A program made the position numbers and the translations under genes. This document shows, in pieces, positions 6,973-16,081 of a stretch of DNA of 64,000 bases. The stretch is from assembly GCF_937875145.1 (NCBI RefSeq), contig NZ_CALNCS010000068.1, forward strand, positions 26,390-90,389. Reading direction: 5' to 3'. The DNA comes from Alkalibaculum bacchi. GTDB lineage: Bacteria > Bacillota > Clostridia > Eubacteriales > Alkalibacteraceae. The notes under the pieces were generated by a model. It did no database searches. It worked only from the letters and a program-made list of their open reading frames with translations, and was not told where the DNA came from. Position 1 is the first letter of the stretch; every line of letters starts with the position of its first letter.

Positions 6973-9051
6973 GTGTATCTAAATTTAGATGAGAGAAGTA
7001 TGGAACTATTAAAAGTAATTGCATCTCAAGAAGATATCACTTCTAAAGACCTACAAGAAGAATTTCACCTAAGCAGAAATCAGCTTGATTACAGTATTCG
7101 AAAGATTAACGAATATCTGCAATTAGAAAATTACGACAAGATTACCCGATCTAATAAAGGCTATTTTAAAGTTGATAAAAAGGTGAAACGGTTTTTCTAT
7201 GAAAAGAGCAATCCAGAAAGCAAAGTAAAGTACATACCAGCAGAAAATGAAAGAGTGCAATTAATTGTTCTCATGCTCTTATCAAAAGATTATGATTTGT
7301 CCTTGTTTCATTTTTCTGATGCCCTAGAGATCAGTAAGAATACTGTGTTAAGAGATTTCAGTAAAGTTAGAGAATTCTTAGCAGAATATAGTATTGAGTT
7401 AAATTATTCTAGGACAGAAGGTTATTTCCTAGGCGGTAAGGAATGGGATATTAGAAAACTGATACGGCCTGTAGTAGCTAAAATCTACGATTTCTACAAT
7501 GGTCAAGAAGCCTTAAAAAAATATGGAAATATGAATCAAACTCAAATAGAAGACTTACAGAATAGAGTAGGGGCTATTGAAAAAAAGCTAAATATTAAGT
7601 ACAACGATAAACGCATTTGGACAGTGCCTTATGAGTTTGCTATTATAACAAAGCGAATTCAAAACAAAAAATATATCGACAATTATTTTGGTATTAAGTT
7701 TAACGAATTGTCTGATACGAAAGAGTACAGCGTAATCAATTCTCTATTTGAGAGCGAGAAGGGTATTGAAATTCCTAGTAAGGAAAAGCTATATATTACA
7801 CTGCTGCTCCTGTCGTTGAATTTAGCCGAAGCAAATGCTGAATTAGATATTAGTGCATTAAAGCAAAGCATACTAGAATTTCTTGATCTGTTTGAAAAGA
7901 GATCTGCAATTGTTCTTTACCATAAACAAGAGCTACAAGAGAAGTTGTACTTACACCTTCGCTCAGCAGTATATCGAATTAAGTACAATATGACGATGGA
8001 ATATCCGTATATAGATACTTTAGGTAAAGAATATAAGTCTTTATATCATTTAGTAGAATACTCTTTACAGCCTCTTGAAGATTTTGTGGGAAAGAAGTTT
8101 CCGGATCAGGAAATCATGTTTCTCTCCATTTTTATCGGAGGGTATTTATACAATAAAGATAAAGCTATAAAAAACATCAATGCATTAGTGGTTTGTCCTA
8201 ATGGGGTCATTTTCTCTAGTGTATTAAAAAATCAATTAGCGGGGATTTTTCCCTATATCAATTTTTTAAAGTCTGTATCTTTAAGTGAGTTTAATGAAAT
8301 AAAGAACGATATGCAAGCAGATATTGTCTTTTCATCAGTACCTATAGAATTAAATCAAGATGTGGTAGTGATTAAAGAACCTCTCGATGAAACGGAAAAA
8401 AAGAGAATTGAAAATGTAGTATTTCAAAGGCTTTACAATATAAGTAGTGGCAATGTATTTACCAATAAAATCATTCGAATTATAAAAAAGTACTTTGAAC
8501 TAAATCCAGATATAGAGTTTAAAATTGCCAATGAAATTGAAGATACTTTTCGTTCTCCAATACAAAGTACTAAAAATCAAAGGCTTAAAGAAGAGCCAAA
8601 TCTAGTAGATATCATTAATCTTGACTTAATAAAGATTACTGATGAAGAATTAAGCTGGATAGAAGCTTTAGAAAAAGCAAGTATACCATTAGAGAACGGG
8701 GGATATATTAATAAAATATATTTCGAAGCGATGAAAAGCCAATATGAAAATATTGTACCTAACATTGTTTTAGGGTCTAGCATAATTATTCCTCACTCTA
8801 AGCCTGAAGATGGATCAAAGAAATTAGGGATGAGTTTTCTTAAAATCAATAAGGGGATTCCTTATAAAGAGAACAAAAAACTATTTTATATAGTAGTTAT
8901 ATCTACTACAAATCAGCGAAACCATATTAATGCAATGCTGCAATTGTACAATATGTCTATGAATCCAAAAGCATTAAAAGAGTTGCAAAAGGCAAAAACT
9001 GCTGATGGTATATACAAAGTTTTAGAAAAATATCAAGAAGTAAAAGTGTAA
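6973..9051 (+). CDS. PTS-regulated transcriptional activator (MtlR/LicR-type: HTH, two PRDs, EIIB-like, EIIA-like)
   Basis: I place the start at GTG 6973, behind AGGAGGTGG, rather than an upstream TTG that would overlap the ribosome site; this gives 692 residues. N-terminal helix-turn-helix segments (1-130) are followed by two PTS-regulation domains with histidines, a GatB-like EIIB segment (VVCPNGVIFSS, about 410-420) and a C-terminal EIIA domain with IPHSKP (phosphorylatable His). Such proteins activate their PTS operon depending on phosphorylation by HPr and by their own EII. It lies directly upstream of EIIABC genes in the same direction and is the likely regulator of 9222-13526. It has no AAA+ domain, so it is not a sigma-54-dependent LevR. 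Confidence 0.88.
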   Translation: MYLNLDERSMELLKVIASQEDITSKDLQEEFHLSRNQLDYSIRKINEYLQLENYDKITRSNKGYFKVDKKVKRFFYEKSNPESKVKYIPAENERVQLIVLMLLSKDYDLSLFHFSDALEISKNTVLRDFSKVREFLAEYSIELNYSRTEGYFLGGKEWDIRKLIRPVVAKIYDFYNGQEALKKYGNMNQTQIEDLQNRVGAIEKKLNIKYNDKRIWTVPYEFAIITKRIQNKKYIDNYFGIKFNELSDTKEYSVINSLFESEKGIEIPSKEKLYITLLLLSLNLAEANAELDISALKQSILEFLDLFEKRSAIVLYHKQELQEKLYLHLRSAVYRIKYNMTMEYPYIDTLGKEYKSLYHLVEYSLQPLEDFVGKKFPDQEIMFLSIFIGGYLYNKDKAIKNINALVVCPNGVIFSSVLKNQLAGIFPYINFLKSVSLSEFNEIKNDMQADIVFSSVPIELNQDVVVIKEPLDETEKKRIENVVFQRLYNISSGNVFTNKIIRIIKKYFELNPDIEFKIANEIEDTFRSPIQSTKNQRLKEEPNLVDIINLDLIKITDEELSWIEALEKASIPLENGGYINKIYFEAMKSQYENIVPNIVLGSSIIIPHSKPEDGSKKLGMSFLKINKGIPYKENKKLFYIVVISTTNQRNHINAMLQLYNMSMNPKALKELQKAKTADGIYKVLEKYQEVKV

Positions 9052-9221
9052 CAGATGATCTATGATCCGTCATCAATTTGCATGAATATGAAATAATCAC
9101 AAAGTTTTGTGTTTTAAGATGTGGGTATAAATATAAAAAATAAATATTGATAGATATAACGCGCAAGCTTTATATAGGGTTGCAACTTAACCTAGGTTTA
9201 AGTAGAGAGGAGGAAAGTTTA

Positions 9222-9677
9222 GTGGGATTACAAGATTTTCTTAATAATGACTTAGTATTTATTCATACTTCTGCTCGCACAAGTGAAGAAGTTTTTAAAC
9301 AAGTAGCTGCCAAGGCTATGTCAATGGATATGATTACAGATGCTTTTCTTGAAAAGGTTACAGAAAGAGAAAAGAACTTCCCAACAGGTATTGAAACGGA
9401 AAGGTTTGGTGTTGCCATACCGCATACCAATCCAGAGTATGTAAAAAAACAGTTTATTGCCGTTGTAACCAGTCAAGAAGGGGTACCATTCAGTCGAATG
9501 GATGATACAAATGCTCAGATTAAAGCAAAGGCTATTTTTGTATTAGGCTTAAATGAGCCACATACTCAATTAGAGTCATTACAAGCAATCATGGCTGTAT
9601 TACAAAATGACGATAAAATCCAACAGATTCTTGATTCAACAGATGTAGAACAGGTTATACAAAGCATTTTAGCTTAA
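9222..9677 (+). CDS. PTS EIIA component, galactitol/pentitol (Gat) family
   Basis: The start chosen is GTG 9222, 7 bp after GAGGAGGA, giving 151 residues, normal for a free EIIA of the mannitol/galactitol type. The phosphorylation motif VAIPHTNPE has the active His near residue 68. It passes phosphate from HPr to the EIIB encoded next. Tight spacing to EIIB (24 bp) and EIIC shows one operon. The Gat family transports galactitol and also pentitols such as D-arabitol; which one is discussed under the dehydrogenases. Confidence 0.92.
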   Translation: MGLQDFLNNDLVFIHTSARTSEEVFKQVAAKAMSMDMITDAFLEKVTEREKNFPTGIETERFGVAIPHTNPEYVKKQFIAVVTSQEGVPFSRMDDTNAQIKAKAIFVLGLNEPHTQLESLQAIMAVLQNDDKIQQILDSTDVEQVIQSILA

Positions 9678-9701
9678 AAATATAAATTGAGGTGAAAGAT
9701 T

Positions 9702-9980
9702 ATGAAAAAAAGAATTTTAGTAGCGTGTGGAGCAGGTATTGCGACATCAACTGTAGTAAATGAAAAAATTACTACTTTATTAAAAGAAAACGGTATTGAA
9801 GCAGATATTAGACAAATAAAAATTCAAGAAGCAAAGGGTTTAGAAAAGGAAGCAGACTTATTAATTTCTACAACAATTTTGCCAACTACTTTTGAAATCC
9901 CAACAATTATCGCAACTGCATACATTTCAGGAATTGGCATGGATAAATTAGATCAAAAAATTTTGGATGCGCTTAAATAA
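9702..9980 (+). CDS. PTS EIIB component, galactitol/pentitol (Gat) family
   Basis: 92 residues, typical for GatB. The P-loop-like site VACGAGIATSTV carries the phosphorylated cysteine at residue 9. It takes phosphate from EIIA and gives it to the sugar alcohol during passage through EIIC. ATG start behind GAGGTGAAAG. It sits between EIIA and EIIC with small gaps. Confidence 0.94.
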   Translation: MKKRILVACGAGIATSTVVNEKITTLLKENGIEADIRQIKIQEAKGLEKEADLLISTTILPTTFEIPTIIATAYISGIGMDKLDQKILDALK

Positions 9981-10032
9981 GCCGCATCCTCAGAAATTAT
10001 CTATAATATAAATAAAGAAAGGGAGTAAAAAA

Positions 10033-11301
10033 TTGGATTCATTATTAGATGTAGTAAATTATATCCTTGGTCTTGGACCTACAGTTATATTACCATTAAC
10101 ACTGACAATCCTTGGTTTGATTTTTGGTACAGGTTTTGCAAAAGCTTTTAAATCAGGTATTACCGTTGGTATTGGTATGGTTGGTGTAAACTTAGTTATT
10201 GGCGTATTAACAGACAACTTGGGCTCAGCAGCACAAGCTATGGTTGAACGTTTTGGCCTATCATTAAATGTTATTGATGCAGGTTGGCCAGCAGCAGCAG
10301 CAGCTTCTTGGGCAGCTCCCATTGCAGCAATTATTATCCCAGTTGGTATAGCAGTCAACCTTATTATGATTGCTACAAAACTTACAAAAACATTAGACGT
10401 TGATATTTGGAATTATTGGCATTTTATCGCAGCTGGTGCAACAGCTTATGCTGTAACTGGCGGAAATGTTTGGTTTAGTATTTTAGCAGCAATTATCTAT
10501 GAAGTACTTGTTTTAATTTTGGCAGACAAGTTCCAACATTATTGTGAAGATTTCTTCGGATTAGAAGGTGTATCGTTACCAACAGGATCTACAATTGCTT
10601 TTGCAATCATTGGTGTACCAGTTGGTAAATTAGTAGGAATGATTCCAGGATTAAACAAATTAAATGCTGATCCAGATACAATTCAAAAGAGATTTGGCAT
10701 CTTTGGAGAGCCAATGATGATGGGCTTAATACTTGGTTTTGTCATCGGTGTGCTAGCAGGCTATGACATTGGTAAAGCGGTACAAGTTGCAGTTGCCATG
10801 GCAGCGGTAATGCTACTTATGCCTAGAATGGTTAAAATCCTAATGGAAGGCTTGATTCCTATTTCAGAATCTGCAAGAGGTTTCTTACAAAAGAAATTCC
10901 CAGGTAGAGACTTATACATTGGTTTAGATGCAGCTTTAGCTACAGGACATCCTGCAGTAATCTCAACTGCACTTATGATGTCACCTATTGCATTACTTAT
11001 CGCTGTATTCCTTCCAGGAAATGCAGTACTACCTTTTGGTGACTTAGCTACATTAACATTCTACTCTGCATTTATCGTAGCATCACGTAAAGGTAATATT
11101 ATACAATCTGTTATTACAATGTCAGTTGTTGTTTGCTTTAGTTTATGGATGGCGACAAACTTCGCGCCAGTTCATACTCAAATGATGGCAGCAGCTCAAG
11201 ATGTTGGTACTACAGTATACTCATCATTAGATTTAGGTGGAAACCTATTAAACTGGATCATCTTAAAATTCTCACAATTTATGGCACCATTTGTAGGATA
11301 A
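10033..11301 (+). CDS. PTS EIIC permease, galactitol/pentitol (Gat) family
   Basis: 422 residues, strongly hydrophobic with roughly ten membrane segments, matching the GatC family (LGPTVILPLTLTILGLIFG at the N-terminus; conserved GAWPAAA-like segment seen here as AGWPAAAAASW near 79-89). It is the membrane channel that imports and phosphorylates the substrate with EIIA and EIIB. TTG start with GGGAG 8 bp upstream. A 15-bp hairpin follows the stop. Confidence 0.93.
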   Translation: MDSLLDVVNYILGLGPTVILPLTLTILGLIFGTGFAKAFKSGITVGIGMVGVNLVIGVLTDNLGSAAQAMVERFGLSLNVIDAGWPAAAAASWAAPIAAIIIPVGIAVNLIMIATKLTKTLDVDIWNYWHFIAAGATAYAVTGGNVWFSILAAIIYEVLVLILADKFQHYCEDFFGLEGVSLPTGSTIAFAIIGVPVGKLVGMIPGLNKLNADPDTIQKRFGIFGEPMMMGLILGFVIGVLAGYDIGKAVQVAVAMAAVMLLMPRMVKILMEGLIPISESARGFLQKKFPGRDLYIGLDAALATGHPAVISTALMMSPIALLIAVFLPGNAVLPFGDLATLTFYSAFIVASRKGNIIQSVITMSVVVCFSLWMATNFAPVHTQMMAAAQDVGTTVYSSLDLGGNLLNWIILKFSQFMAPFVG

Positions 11302-11313
11302 TTGAAAGTTCAA

Positions 11314-11346
11314 AACATGGTTCAAGTAGAATACTTGGACCATGTT
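11314..11346 (+). terminator. Strong hairpin after EIIC, possible partial terminator or mRNA processing site
   Basis: AACATGGTTCAAGTA pairs with TACTTGGACCATGTT (one G-T pair) around a 3-nt loop. The tail ATTGTATAAAATT is not a clean U run, so readthrough into the dehydrogenase genes is likely. Confidence 0.5.
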
Positions 11347-11433
11347 ATTGTATAAAATTAGTTCAATTTAGTTAAATGATAAAGGGGTTTTCTAAGATTT
11401 AAGGGGTTATACTATCGAAAAGGAGTGATCATT

Positions 11434-12480
11434 GTGAAAGCGCAAATTTTATATGATACAAATGTAAACAAGCTTGGGGAAGTGGAAGAATCAAAATGCG
11501 GTCCTAACGATGTAAGGGTAAAAGTTATGGCAGCAGGTATTTGTGGTTCAGACTCACACAAGATGCAGACAAAATGGAAGTATCAATTGCCAGCAGTTAT
11601 GGGGCATGAATTTACTGGTGAAGTCGTTGAGATAGGTGAAAATGTAACAAATGTTCAACTTGGGGAACGAGTAGTAGGCATCCCTTTTTTGCCATGTAAT
11701 AAATGCGAATACTGCGAACAAGGACTCTATTCTTTATGCGATGATTACGAGATGATTGGAACCCACTATCATGGAGCATTTGCTGAAAACTGTGTACTTC
11801 CTGCAAAAAATGTATTATCTATTGGAGATTTAGATTACGATCAAGCTGCATTAATAGAACCTTTATCCGTTGCACTTCATGGTGTAATAGGTATAAAGCC
11901 TGAAATTGGCGACACAGTTATCGTCTTTGGTTGTGGCGCAATAGGAATGCTTGCCATTCAAGTATTGCTTAACACAGGCGTAAAAGCTATTATAGCAGTG
12001 GATATCGACGATGAAAAATTACAACAAGCAAAAGATTATGGATGCCAATACACGATTAACTCTATGAAGGAAGATTTAGTAGGAAAAGTTAATGAGTACA
12101 CCAATAATCGAGGCGTAGAAATTGCATTAGAGTGTGCCGGTTCTATTATCACTGAAGAACAATGTTTTCGTGTAACAGCTAAAAAAGGAAAAATTGGCTT
12201 CTTAGGGATTGCTTATAAAGATATTACAGTTCCACAAGAGTCCTGGGAAAGAATCTTTAGAAGAGAGTTGACTTTAACTGGATTTTGGAATTCTTACAGC
12301 GCACCATTCCCTGGCAGAGAGTGGTCCTCGGCTATCGATATGATTCGAGATGGCAAAGTAGATGTAAAGTCAATGATTTCTCATCGCTATAAACTATCTG
12401 AGCTTCAAAATGCATATGATATGATTGCTGGTAGAAAAGAAAAATACAATAAAGTTATTATAAAACCACAGGAGGTATAA
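11434..12480 (+). CDS. Zinc-dependent polyol-phosphate dehydrogenase, GatD-like (MDR family)
   Basis: The start is GTG 11434 after AAAGGAG; an earlier in-frame GTG overlaps that ribosome site. 348 residues of medium-chain dehydrogenase: catalytic zinc ligands in AAGICGSD and GHEFTGE, structural zinc cysteines CNKCEYCEQGLYSLC, and the NAD fold GCGAIG. The segment RRELTLTGFWNSYSAPFPG resembles galactitol-1-phosphate 5-dehydrogenase GatD. However, no tagatose-6-phosphate kinase or tagatose-bisphosphate aldolase gene is nearby, while RpiB and a transaldolase-like gene are, so a pentitol phosphate such as D-arabitol phosphate is a plausible substrate. Family certain, substrate not. Confidence 0.85.
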   Translation: MKAQILYDTNVNKLGEVEESKCGPNDVRVKVMAAGICGSDSHKMQTKWKYQLPAVMGHEFTGEVVEIGENVTNVQLGERVVGIPFLPCNKCEYCEQGLYSLCDDYEMIGTHYHGAFAENCVLPAKNVLSIGDLDYDQAALIEPLSVALHGVIGIKPEIGDTVIVFGCGAIGMLAIQVLLNTGVKAIIAVDIDDEKLQQAKDYGCQYTINSMKEDLVGKVNEYTNNRGVEIALECAGSIITEEQCFRVTAKKGKIGFLGIAYKDITVPQESWERIFRRELTLTGFWNSYSAPFPGREWSSAIDMIRDGKVDVKSMISHRYKLSELQNAYDMIAGRKEKYNKVIIKPQEV

Positions 12481-12482
12481 GG

Positions 12483-13526
12483 ATGAAGGCAGTTGTTAAA
12501 ACAGCACCAGGCTATGATCAAATGGAGTTTTTAGATATTGAAGAACCAAAAGTATATGGAGATCGAATTAAGATTAAAGTTGCTTATACAGGGGTATGCG
12601 GTTCAGATATTCATACTTTTAAAGGTGAATACAAAAATCCAAAAACACCAGTTGTCTTAGGACACGAGTTTTCTGGACAAGTGGTAGAAGTAGGCCCAGA
12701 TGTAACAAAATTTAAAGTAGGCGATCGAGTAACAAGCCAAACTACATTTGAAACTTGTGGTGTTTGCAGATATTGCTTAGAAAAAGACTACAATTTGTGT
12801 AGCACTAGAAAAGGAATAGGAACACAACAAAACGGAAGTTTTACGGAATATGTGCTTTCAAGAGAAGAAAGCTGCCATTTGTTGCCCGATTCTGTTTCCT
12901 ATCAAGCGGCGGCATTATCAGAACCACTAGCGTGTACAGTACATGCAGCTTTAGAAAAAACTACTGTTCAACCACATGACACAGTATTAATCATCGGACC
13001 TGGTGTAATTGGACTACTTTTAATGCAAGTTGCTAAGGCACAAGGGGCAAAAGTCATCCAAACAGGTATTACAAAAGACGCAAAGAGATTAGCATTAGCA
13101 AAAGAAATTGGTGCGGATGTAGTAGTAGATACACTTACTGAGGATTTAGAAAAAGTAGTCATGGATATAACAGATGGATATGGAGTAGACAAAGCTTTTG
13201 ATTGTTCTGGCTCAAAAGTTGCAGTAAATCAAGCATTACCATTAGTAGCAAAAAAAGGAACTTTCGTACAAGTAGGATTATTTGCACAAAAATACAATGA
13301 GATTGACAATGAATCTATTATCCAAAGGGAGATTCAATACATTGGATGTCGTTCTCAAAAACCAAGTTCTTGGCCTATTGCTCTAGATTTATTAGCGAAT
13401 GGTAAAGTGGCTTCAGACAAATTAATTACCAAAGTTTATGATTTGAAAGGCTGGAGAGAAGCCTTCGAAACGACAATAGCTGGTACAGAAATTAAAGTTA
13501 TGATAAAATCAAACGACTTAGAATAA
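12483..13526 (+). CDS. Zinc-dependent sugar-alcohol dehydrogenase (MDR family)
   Basis: 347 residues, 2 bp after the previous dehydrogenase, so translation is probably coupled. Zinc ligands appear in YTGVCGSDIH and GHEFSGQ, and the cysteine cluster is CGVCRYCLEKDYNLC; the NAD fold has GPGVIG. The family covers sorbitol, L-iditol and threonine dehydrogenases and pentitol-phosphate dehydrogenases. Two dehydrogenases behind one PTS suggest handling of two polyol phosphates or two oxidation positions. The exact substrate is not readable. Confidence 0.85.
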   Translation: MKAVVKTAPGYDQMEFLDIEEPKVYGDRIKIKVAYTGVCGSDIHTFKGEYKNPKTPVVLGHEFSGQVVEVGPDVTKFKVGDRVTSQTTFETCGVCRYCLEKDYNLCSTRKGIGTQQNGSFTEYVLSREESCHLLPDSVSYQAAALSEPLACTVHAALEKTTVQPHDTVLIIGPGVIGLLLMQVAKAQGAKVIQTGITKDAKRLALAKEIGADVVVDTLTEDLEKVVMDITDGYGVDKAFDCSGSKVAVNQALPLVAKKGTFVQVGLFAQKYNEIDNESIIQREIQYIGCRSQKPSSWPIALDLLANGKVASDKLITKVYDLKGWREAFETTIAGTEIKVMIKSNDLE

Positions 13527-13532
13527 TATAAT

Positions 13533-13590
13533 AGGCTTACCTCTGAATAAATAAAAAGCTATTGGCTTTTTAGAGGTAAAGCCTTTTTTA
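13533..13590 (+). terminator. Terminator of the PTS-dehydrogenase operon
   Basis: AGGCTTACCTCT (13533-13544) pairs with AGAGGTAAAGCCT (one bulge) and ends in TTTTTT. A nested AAAAAGC...GGCTTTTT hairpin lies in the loop. Confidence 0.75.
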
Positions 13591-13629
13591 GAATATACTT
13601 AAATAAATAGGCCCATTGAAGAAATACAA

Positions 13630-13668
13630 CTTATTAATTATAAGGTATAATATGTTATAATTAATAAG
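13630..13668 (+). promoter_or_regulatory. AT-only palindrome at the rpiB promoter, probable operator
   Basis: Two perfect 14-bp arms, CTTATTAATTATAA (13630-13643) and TTATAATTAATAAG (13655-13668), flank an 11-bp centre that contains TATAAT (13646-13651). A second TATAAT lies in the right arm. A dimeric repressor bound here would cover the -10 region. No clear -35 is seen. Confidence 0.5.
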
Positions 13669-13718
13669 ATATCTTGCATACGATGAGATAAAATTACGCA
13701 ATAAGGAAAGGTGAAAAA

Positions 13719-14165
13719 ATGAAATTAGTTATTGGTAGCGACCACGGTGGTATTCGATTAAAAGCAGCAATCGTAAAACATTTAGAAGAATTAGGTCATG
13801 AAGTAAAAGATATTGGACCTTTTGAAAATAAAAGTGTAGACTATCCTTCTTACGCATTTGAAGTATGTCGCAATGTAACAGAAGGACATGCAGACCTTGG
13901 CATCTTATGCTGTGGTACTGGTATAGGGATGTCTATGGCAGCGAACAAAGTACATGGTATTCGAGCAGCAGTAGTTTCTGATTGTTTCTCAGCAGAGATG
14001 ACAAGACAACATAATAACTGTAATGTACTTTGCTTAGGCGAAAGAGTTGTAGGAGAAGGGCTAGCTCTTAAGATTGTAGACTCCTGGATGAACGCTGAGT
14101 TTGAAGGAGATAGGCATCAAAGAAGAGTTGACATTATTACAGAATATGAAAGCAACAAAAGATAA
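13719..14165 (+). CDS. rpiB: Ribose-5-phosphate isomerase B (RpiB/LacAB family)
   Basis: 148 residues, normal length. GSDHGG with Asp8 and His9, the catalytic CCGTGIG (Cys65), and TRQHNN are the RpiB signature. It interconverts ribose-5-phosphate and ribulose-5-phosphate. ATG start after AGGAAAGG. It is followed 18 bp later by a transaldolase-like gene, and both sit behind the pentitol-type PTS operon but with their own promoter. A LacAB or allose-6-phosphate isomerase role is possible but less likely in this context. Confidence 0.88.
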   Translation: MKLVIGSDHGGIRLKAAIVKHLEELGHEVKDIGPFENKSVDYPSYAFEVCRNVTEGHADLGILCCGTGIGMSMAANKVHGIRAAVVSDCFSAEMTRQHNNCNVLCLGERVVGEGLALKIVDSWMNAEFEGDRHQRRVDIITEYESNKR

Positions 14166-14183
14166 TACGAGGAGGGAAATAAA

Positions 14184-14831
14184 TTGTATCTTGATACAGC
14201 GAATATTGACCAGATAAAAAAATACATTGACTATGATTGGGTCAAAGGGGTAACGACAAATCCTACATTGATTGCAAGAGAAGGCAAAAGTCGAGAAGAA
14301 GTACTTCAAAGCATACTTGAAGTACTAGGAGAGCGTGAACTCTTTATACAAGCAGCAGGAGATACAAAAGAGGAAATTTGCGCAGATGCAAAAAAAATCT
14401 TAAAACAAGGCGATAAGAGAATTAAATTAAAAATTGCTGCTAATGAAGCAGGCTTTCAAGCCATGAAAGAAATCAAAGAAGTACATCCTGAAATAGGCAT
14501 CATTGCAACTGCGATATTTTCTATTGAACAATGCTATATTGCAGCTTTAGCTGGATGCGAATGGGTTGCTCCATATATAGATCGAATGTCTAATCAAGGA
14601 TTAGATTCAGAAGAAATTGTAAGCAATACAGCACAGCTTTATGCAAACTTAGGCTTAAACACAAAGATCTTAGGCGCTAGCTTTAAGAACACTTCTCAAA
14701 TTATACACACTATGCTTGCAGGAGCAGATAGCGTAACGATTGCTACAAATTTACTAGATACAATTATGAATAATAAATTAGCTGCTGATAGTATAGCTGT
14801 TTTCAATGGGGATGCAAAGAAATTTGGATAA
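14184..14831 (+). CDS. Transaldolase-like / fructose-6-phosphate aldolase family protein
   Basis: 215 residues, the length of the short transaldolase (TalC/FSA) subfamily. MYLDTANI, TTNPTLI and the Schiff-base lysine in KLKIAANEAG (Lys83 the best candidate) are visible, plus TAIFS. TTG start behind GAGGAGGG. The family includes true bacterial transaldolases of this short type and F6P aldolases. Beside RpiB, a transaldolase role in draining pentose phosphates is the simplest reading. The usual KVPVT strand reads KIAAN here. Confidence 0.82.
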   Translation: MYLDTANIDQIKKYIDYDWVKGVTTNPTLIAREGKSREEVLQSILEVLGERELFIQAAGDTKEEICADAKKILKQGDKRIKLKIAANEAGFQAMKEIKEVHPEIGIIATAIFSIEQCYIAALAGCEWVAPYIDRMSNQGLDSEEIVSNTAQLYANLGLNTKILGASFKNTSQIIHTMLAGADSVTIATNLLDTIMNNKLAADSIAVFNGDAKKFG

Positions 14832-14941
14832 TTCCTAAGCAACACCTCTCCCCTTTTTTATTACATAGTAGCGGGAGCTGGATTATTCATCATATAATCA
14901 TTGAAACAGTAATTAAATACGTAGCACTTACAACTTAAAAT

Positions 14942-14976
14942 AAAATAAAAATCACCTCAAGGGTGATTTTTATTTT
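14942..14976. terminator. Bidirectional terminator between the aldolase and racemase genes
   Basis: AAAATAAAAATCACC pairs with GGTGATTTTTATTTT around a short loop, with A and T runs on both sides. It overlaps the last codons of the minus-strand racemase gene. Confidence 0.75.
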
Positions 14977-15665
14977 ATTATTCCATTATAAAAAATGCAA
15001 TCAATAGGATCGATTAGAGGCTTAGAGATTTGCTCTTGTTTTAGAGCTAAGCCTATTTCTGTACAACCAGCGATGATAAGGTCTGCGCCACTATCTATGA
15101 GATTTTCAGCAGTTTTTTGTAGGAGCTGACTTGGCTCTTTACCAGTATTACCGCTTTTAATGCCATTTTTTCCATATATGGCTTCCATGACTTGCTTTTC
15201 TTGAGCTTCATCATCTGGTGTTAAGACTTCTATGTTTAAAAGATACTTATTAAAGAGACCACTTTTAATGGTTCCTGAAGTGGCCAAAACTCCTATTTTT
15301 GATACATTAGGATTATTATTTACAATATACTTGTAAAGCTCCTCTATAGCATTAATAACCGGTACAGACAGATGACTTTGTATTTCTTCTATAAAGTAAT
15401 GAGAAGTAATACACGGCAGGAGCAGTAAAGTTGCTCCGATTTTTTCGAGGTTCTTCCCGCCAGCTACAATAGCGGAAACAGGGCTTTGCCCTCTGCCTAA
15501 AATGGCGGCTGTGCGATCAGGGATTTTGGGATTGCTATCAATGACAACGCGGTGATGATCTTGATCTTTTTCGACCTTTGTGCCCTTGATGATTCTAGTA
15601 AATAAACTCGCCGTTGCTTCAGGTCCCATACCTCCAATAATACCTATAACTTTATCGTCATTCAT
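14970..15665 (-). CDS. Aspartate/glutamate racemase family protein, likely aspartate racemase
   Basis: 231 residues, PLP-independent racemase fold. IGGMGPEAT opens the protein; the two catalytic cysteines are Cys85 (LLPCITSH) and Cys201 (AGCTEIG). The IGGMGPEAT start is characteristic of aspartate racemases rather than MurI glutamate racemase. It makes D-aspartate from L-aspartate. Its position, divergent from a D-aspartate-ligase-like gene, supports a role in supplying D-Asp for peptidoglycan. Confidence 0.85.
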   Translation of the reverse strand: MNDDKVIGIIGGMGPEATASLFTRIIKGTKVEKDQDHHRVVIDSNPKIPDRTAAILGRGQSPVSAIVAGGKNLEKIGATLLLLPCITSHYFIEEIQSHLSVPVINAIEELYKYIVNNNPNVSKIGVLATSGTIKSGLFNKYLLNIEVLTPDDEAQEKQVMEAIYGKNGIKSGNTGKEPSQLLQKTAENLIDSGADLIIAGCTEIGLALKQEQISKPLIDPIDCIFYNGIIK

Positions 15666-16017
15666 AGAACTACCTCTTCATTTTATAATATGCTTGTTTA
15701 CGCAGTATATTTATTTTACTATAAATGTAGAGAAAATCATACCTTGTAATAAAAAAAAGTTGATAATAAGAAAGGTTATCGATATACTTTTTACTGAAAG
15801 TATACAATTATATAGGAAGTCGTATTATACAGAGAAACTAATTTAGTTTAAAGATTGCATAGATTTCAAATACAAAATTAGCATTAACAAAGTAGCTGTT
15901 TTTGCGGTGCAGATGTTGCAAACAGAAATGTTGATTTTTCGATTGTGCCTCAGAGTAGAAAAGTAAAATGAGGAGTTTAATAAAATGGCAAAAGCAACAT
16001 AATATAAAGAGTTAGAT
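15666..16017. other. Gene-free divergent region between racemase and ATP-grasp ligase
   Basis: AT-rich with no clear structure. A five-codon open frame (15985-16002) behind AGGAG is probably chance. The ligase promoter lies at its right edge. Confidence 0.4.
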
Positions 16018-16047
16018 TTGACACTGTATCGGGTAATACGATATAAA
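16018..16047 (+). promoter_or_regulatory. SigA promoter of the D-aspartate ligase-like gene
   Basis: Perfect -35 TTGACA (16018-16023), 18-bp spacer and -10 TATAAA (16042-16047), 35 bp before the start codon. Confidence 0.7.
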
Positions 16048-16081
16048 TATATGATAGATTAACTAGAAAGAGGAGAAAGTA

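Noticed and set aside
9052..9221. Sigma-54 (-24/-12) promoter for the PTS operon
   Set aside because: TTGCA occurs twice but no GG element lies at the required distance, and the activator has no AAA+ domain.
11434..12480. Firm naming as galactitol-1-phosphate 5-dehydrogenase GatD
   Set aside because: Sequence resembles GatD, but the rest of the galactitol pathway is absent, so only the family is claimed.
14958..15665. Glutamate racemase MurI
   Set aside because: The IGGMGPEAT opening and PCITSH site fit the aspartate racemase branch, and the neighbouring ligase fits D-Asp.
15985..16002. Five-codon leader peptide frame behind AGGAG
   Set aside because: It lies upstream of the promoter used for the ligase and encodes nothing regulatory that I can recognise.
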